A stretch of 7,137 nt of DNA from JAZNOQ01 sp045589215 (GTDB lineage Bacteria > Bacillota > Clostridia > Oscillospirales > CAG-272), in assembly GCA_045589215.1 (NCBI GenBank), contig JAZNOQ010000153.1:1-7137 (forward strand). The letters run 5' to 3'. This document shows positions 5,827 through 7,137 of this stretch, in pieces. The stretch's first letter is position 1, and each line of letters opens with the position of its first letter. The notes under the pieces were generated by a model that had not been told where the DNA came from, made no database searches, and saw only the letters and a list, made by a program, of their open reading frames with translations. The translations under genes were made by a program, and so were the position numbers.

Positions 5827-5898
5827 GTTTGGGGAACGGATATAGCACAAGTTGATGGGAAATGCCCCTTTTTTTGAATAAAATATTTTTGAATTTCG

Positions 5899-6954
5899 TT
5901 AGGATTTCGAGTCGGTTTCTGCCACAAAACGCCTTATCGCATTTGCGAAGCTACGCCCGAAAATGCGAAGGCTATCTGCCGTCAGCTTGTATGCCTCCGA
6001 GCCTGTGTAGGTGGTTTCAAGCGTGAGCGCGAGCTCATTCTCGGGACGGCAGTTCATATAATTGTTGCAGGTATATTTTGGCATTTGACGATTCAGGCTT
6101 TTTCCTTCGATCCGCTTCTCGGGAGCATATCGTAGGCCGCCCTCAAGGTATTCCTCCATCAGAATATCGGAGAAGCGGTTGATCTTTTCCGGCTTGATCG
6201 ACTCCATCATAAAGATGCGCTTATCGCTGTGCCCGGGGGAGTGGAGGTCGAAGCCGTAGTGACATCCGTACTTTTCGGTGTAGTCGATCAGCGCGCGGAT
6301 CTCGGGGTAGATCGGCTCGTCGATGTAGTCGCGGTTATGGTCGTGCGGATAGCGGTTCTTGCCCTGATCTCCCTCCACGACGCCGTCGTAGTCGATCATG
6401 GGAACGACGAGAATGCGCGTATTTTCGATGGGAGCTTCTAGAAGCGACTCAACGAGTCCCTCAATGGTATAATTGCTTACCGATTCGCAGGCGTGGTGAC
6501 GCGCGGTGAGAATGATACTGCGTTCTCCGTCGCCGATCTTCAGACAAGGTACCGAGCTTCCCTTACGGCTCTTGCAGAATTCCTCCACGGTGAGTCCATT
6601 TCGTTCGGCGAAGGCAAAAAAGTGCGCGGGGTGGTACAGGATATGGTGTGCGAAATAGACCTTCGACTCGTTTTCTCCAAACCTATATGTGAAGGTATTG
6701 TCCACGTTTTGGTCAAGCCAATGCCAGTCGATAAGATCGTGGCTGACGGCGGGCCCCCAGATGCCGAGCCGCCTTTTCCCGAAGTGGAAGGTCAGCTCCT
6801 GTCCCTCTGCACCCTCGACGACGAACGCCCAATAGAAGCGGTCCTTCCCGTTTACTGCAACCGTATCGCGCTGCTCGTTCCGCAGATAAACATGGTTTCC
6901 TTCGATCTTATCGACGAAAATATTGCCGCCGACGAATTTGTTGTGGATGATCAT
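5899..6954 (-). CDS. M14-family zinc carboxypeptidase-like protein B
   Basis: This 351-aa paralogue of the protein at 431-1495 is alignable over its full length. The N terminus is nearly identical (MIIHNKFVGGNIFVD, HVYL, NEQRD), and it has the same CCP-like N domain and M14 domain. Likely zinc ligands are H154 and E157 (RHHACES) and H238 (DLHSPG). The catalytic glutamate is likely E313 (LTLETTYTG). R201 is conserved. N207-R208 (DHNRDY) gives the full carboxylate-binding pair that protein A has lost, so B looks the more orthodox carboxypeptidase. There is no signal peptide. The start is set by GGGAGGT at 6966-6972, 11 nt before ATG, with a strong promoter upstream. It appears to be a single-gene unit. 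No clear terminator follows the stop, so its transcript may run through the tRNA remnant and structured repeat to the terminator at 5591-5622. Confidence 0.89.
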   Translation of the reverse strand: MIIHNKFVGGNIFVDKIEGNHVYLRNEQRDTVAVNGKDRFYWAFVVEGAEGQELTFHFGKRRLGIWGPAVSHDLIDWHWLDQNVDNTFTYRFGENESKVYFAHHILYHPAHFFAFAERNGLTVEEFCKSRKGSSVPCLKIGDGERSIILTARHHACESVSNYTIEGLVESLLEAPIENTRILVVPMIDYDGVVEGDQGKNRYPHDHNRDYIDEPIYPEIRALIDYTEKYGCHYGFDLHSPGHSDKRIFMMESIKPEKINRFSDILMEEYLEGGLRYAPEKRIEGKSLNRQMPKYTCNNYMNCRPENELALTLETTYTGSEAYKLTADSLRIFGRSFANAIRRFVAETDSKS

Positions 6955-6994
6955 AATAGTGAGATACCTCCCGAAGGTTTTGATTGATGATACA

Positions 6995-7023
6995 ATTATA
7001 GCATAGGGGGGCTAAAAAAGCAA
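6995..7023 (-). promoter_or_regulatory. Promoter of M14 B
   Basis: On the minus strand, TTGCTT (7018-7023) and TATAAT (6995-7000) are separated by 17 nt. A TG one base before the -10 makes an extended -10 (TGC-TATAAT). The ATG lies 40 nt downstream. Confidence 0.88.
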
Positions 7024-7030
7024 GGGAAAA

Positions 7031-7059
7031 TGGAAAAAAGCCTTTCCCCTCGGGAGAGG
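7031..7059 (-). terminator. Terminator of a minus-strand unit entering from the right
   Basis: CCTTTCCC (7041-7048) pairs with GGGAGAGG (7052-7059) with one G-U, loop CTC. On the minus strand it is followed by CTTTTTTCC. It overlaps the region just upstream of the M14 B -35 box. The adjoining purine-rich stretch to about 7095 (GAGAGG, GGAGAGGGAG) looks like part of a dispersed repeat and is non-coding. Confidence 0.75.
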
Positions 7060-7113
7060 TGGTGTCGAGAGGCGTCGGAGAGGGAGACCAAGAGAAGGAA
7101 TACGGGGGAGGGG

Positions 7114-7137
7114 CTCGACAGGTTTATCGCCTGCGGC
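7114..7137. repeat. Structured hairpin-array repeat, copy 3 (cut by window end)
   Basis: CTCGACAGGTTTATCGCC and the following bases match the left end of copy 2 at 5628-5651. From 7121 the 17 bases are identical to 5635-5651. It has the same orientation and the same G-run before CTCGA. The rest lies beyond the window. Confidence 0.8.

Noticed and set aside
5628..7137. Classical insertion sequence around M14 B
   Set aside because: No transposase gene, no clear terminal inverted repeats and no target duplication were found. The flanking copies are direct repeats.

Overview
The window looks like a piece of an uncultured gut-type Clostridia (Firmicutes) chromosome. This is inferred from strong sigma-A-type promoters, GGAGG-like ribosome binding sites, many intrinsic terminators, roughly balanced base composition, an AraC regulator divergent from a small catabolic operon, and a tRNA gene with no encoded CCA. 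No species can be named from the sequence alone.

Layout. 1-288 (minus strand) holds an intact tRNA-Val(CAC) gene and its terminator, then a structured repeat and a second orphan tRNA 3' end with a near-identical terminator. 431-2256 (minus) is a two-gene operon, alpha/beta hydrolase then M14 carboxypeptidase-like protein A, with a perfect consensus promoter and a clear terminator. 2414-4603 (minus) is a second operon, an EamA/DMT permease then a Gfo/Idh/MocA protein resembling GH109. It is divergent from the AraC-family regulator at 4763-5584 (plus). 5591-5830 holds a terminator, a second and longer copy of the structured repeat, and an orphan 5' half of the same tRNA-Val. 5899-6954 (minus) is M14 paralogue B with its own promoter. 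At 7114 a third copy of the structured repeat begins and runs off the window.

How the genes may work together. All proteins appear cytoplasmic or inner-membrane: uptake (permease), a sugar-acting NAD-dependent enzyme (Gfo/Idh/MocA), an esterase or peptidase (alpha/beta hydrolase) and two metallocarboxypeptidases, probably under the AraC regulator. Breakdown of a small glycosylated or modified peptide is a reasonable guess, but it is only inference.

The most unusual part is non-coding. A mosaic repeat built of consecutive short hairpins occurs three times in the same orientation. Stems are kept although sequence changes, and whole hairpins are gained or lost. Two copies are joined to complementary halves of the same tRNA-Val gene, and the copies bracket the duplicated M14 genes.
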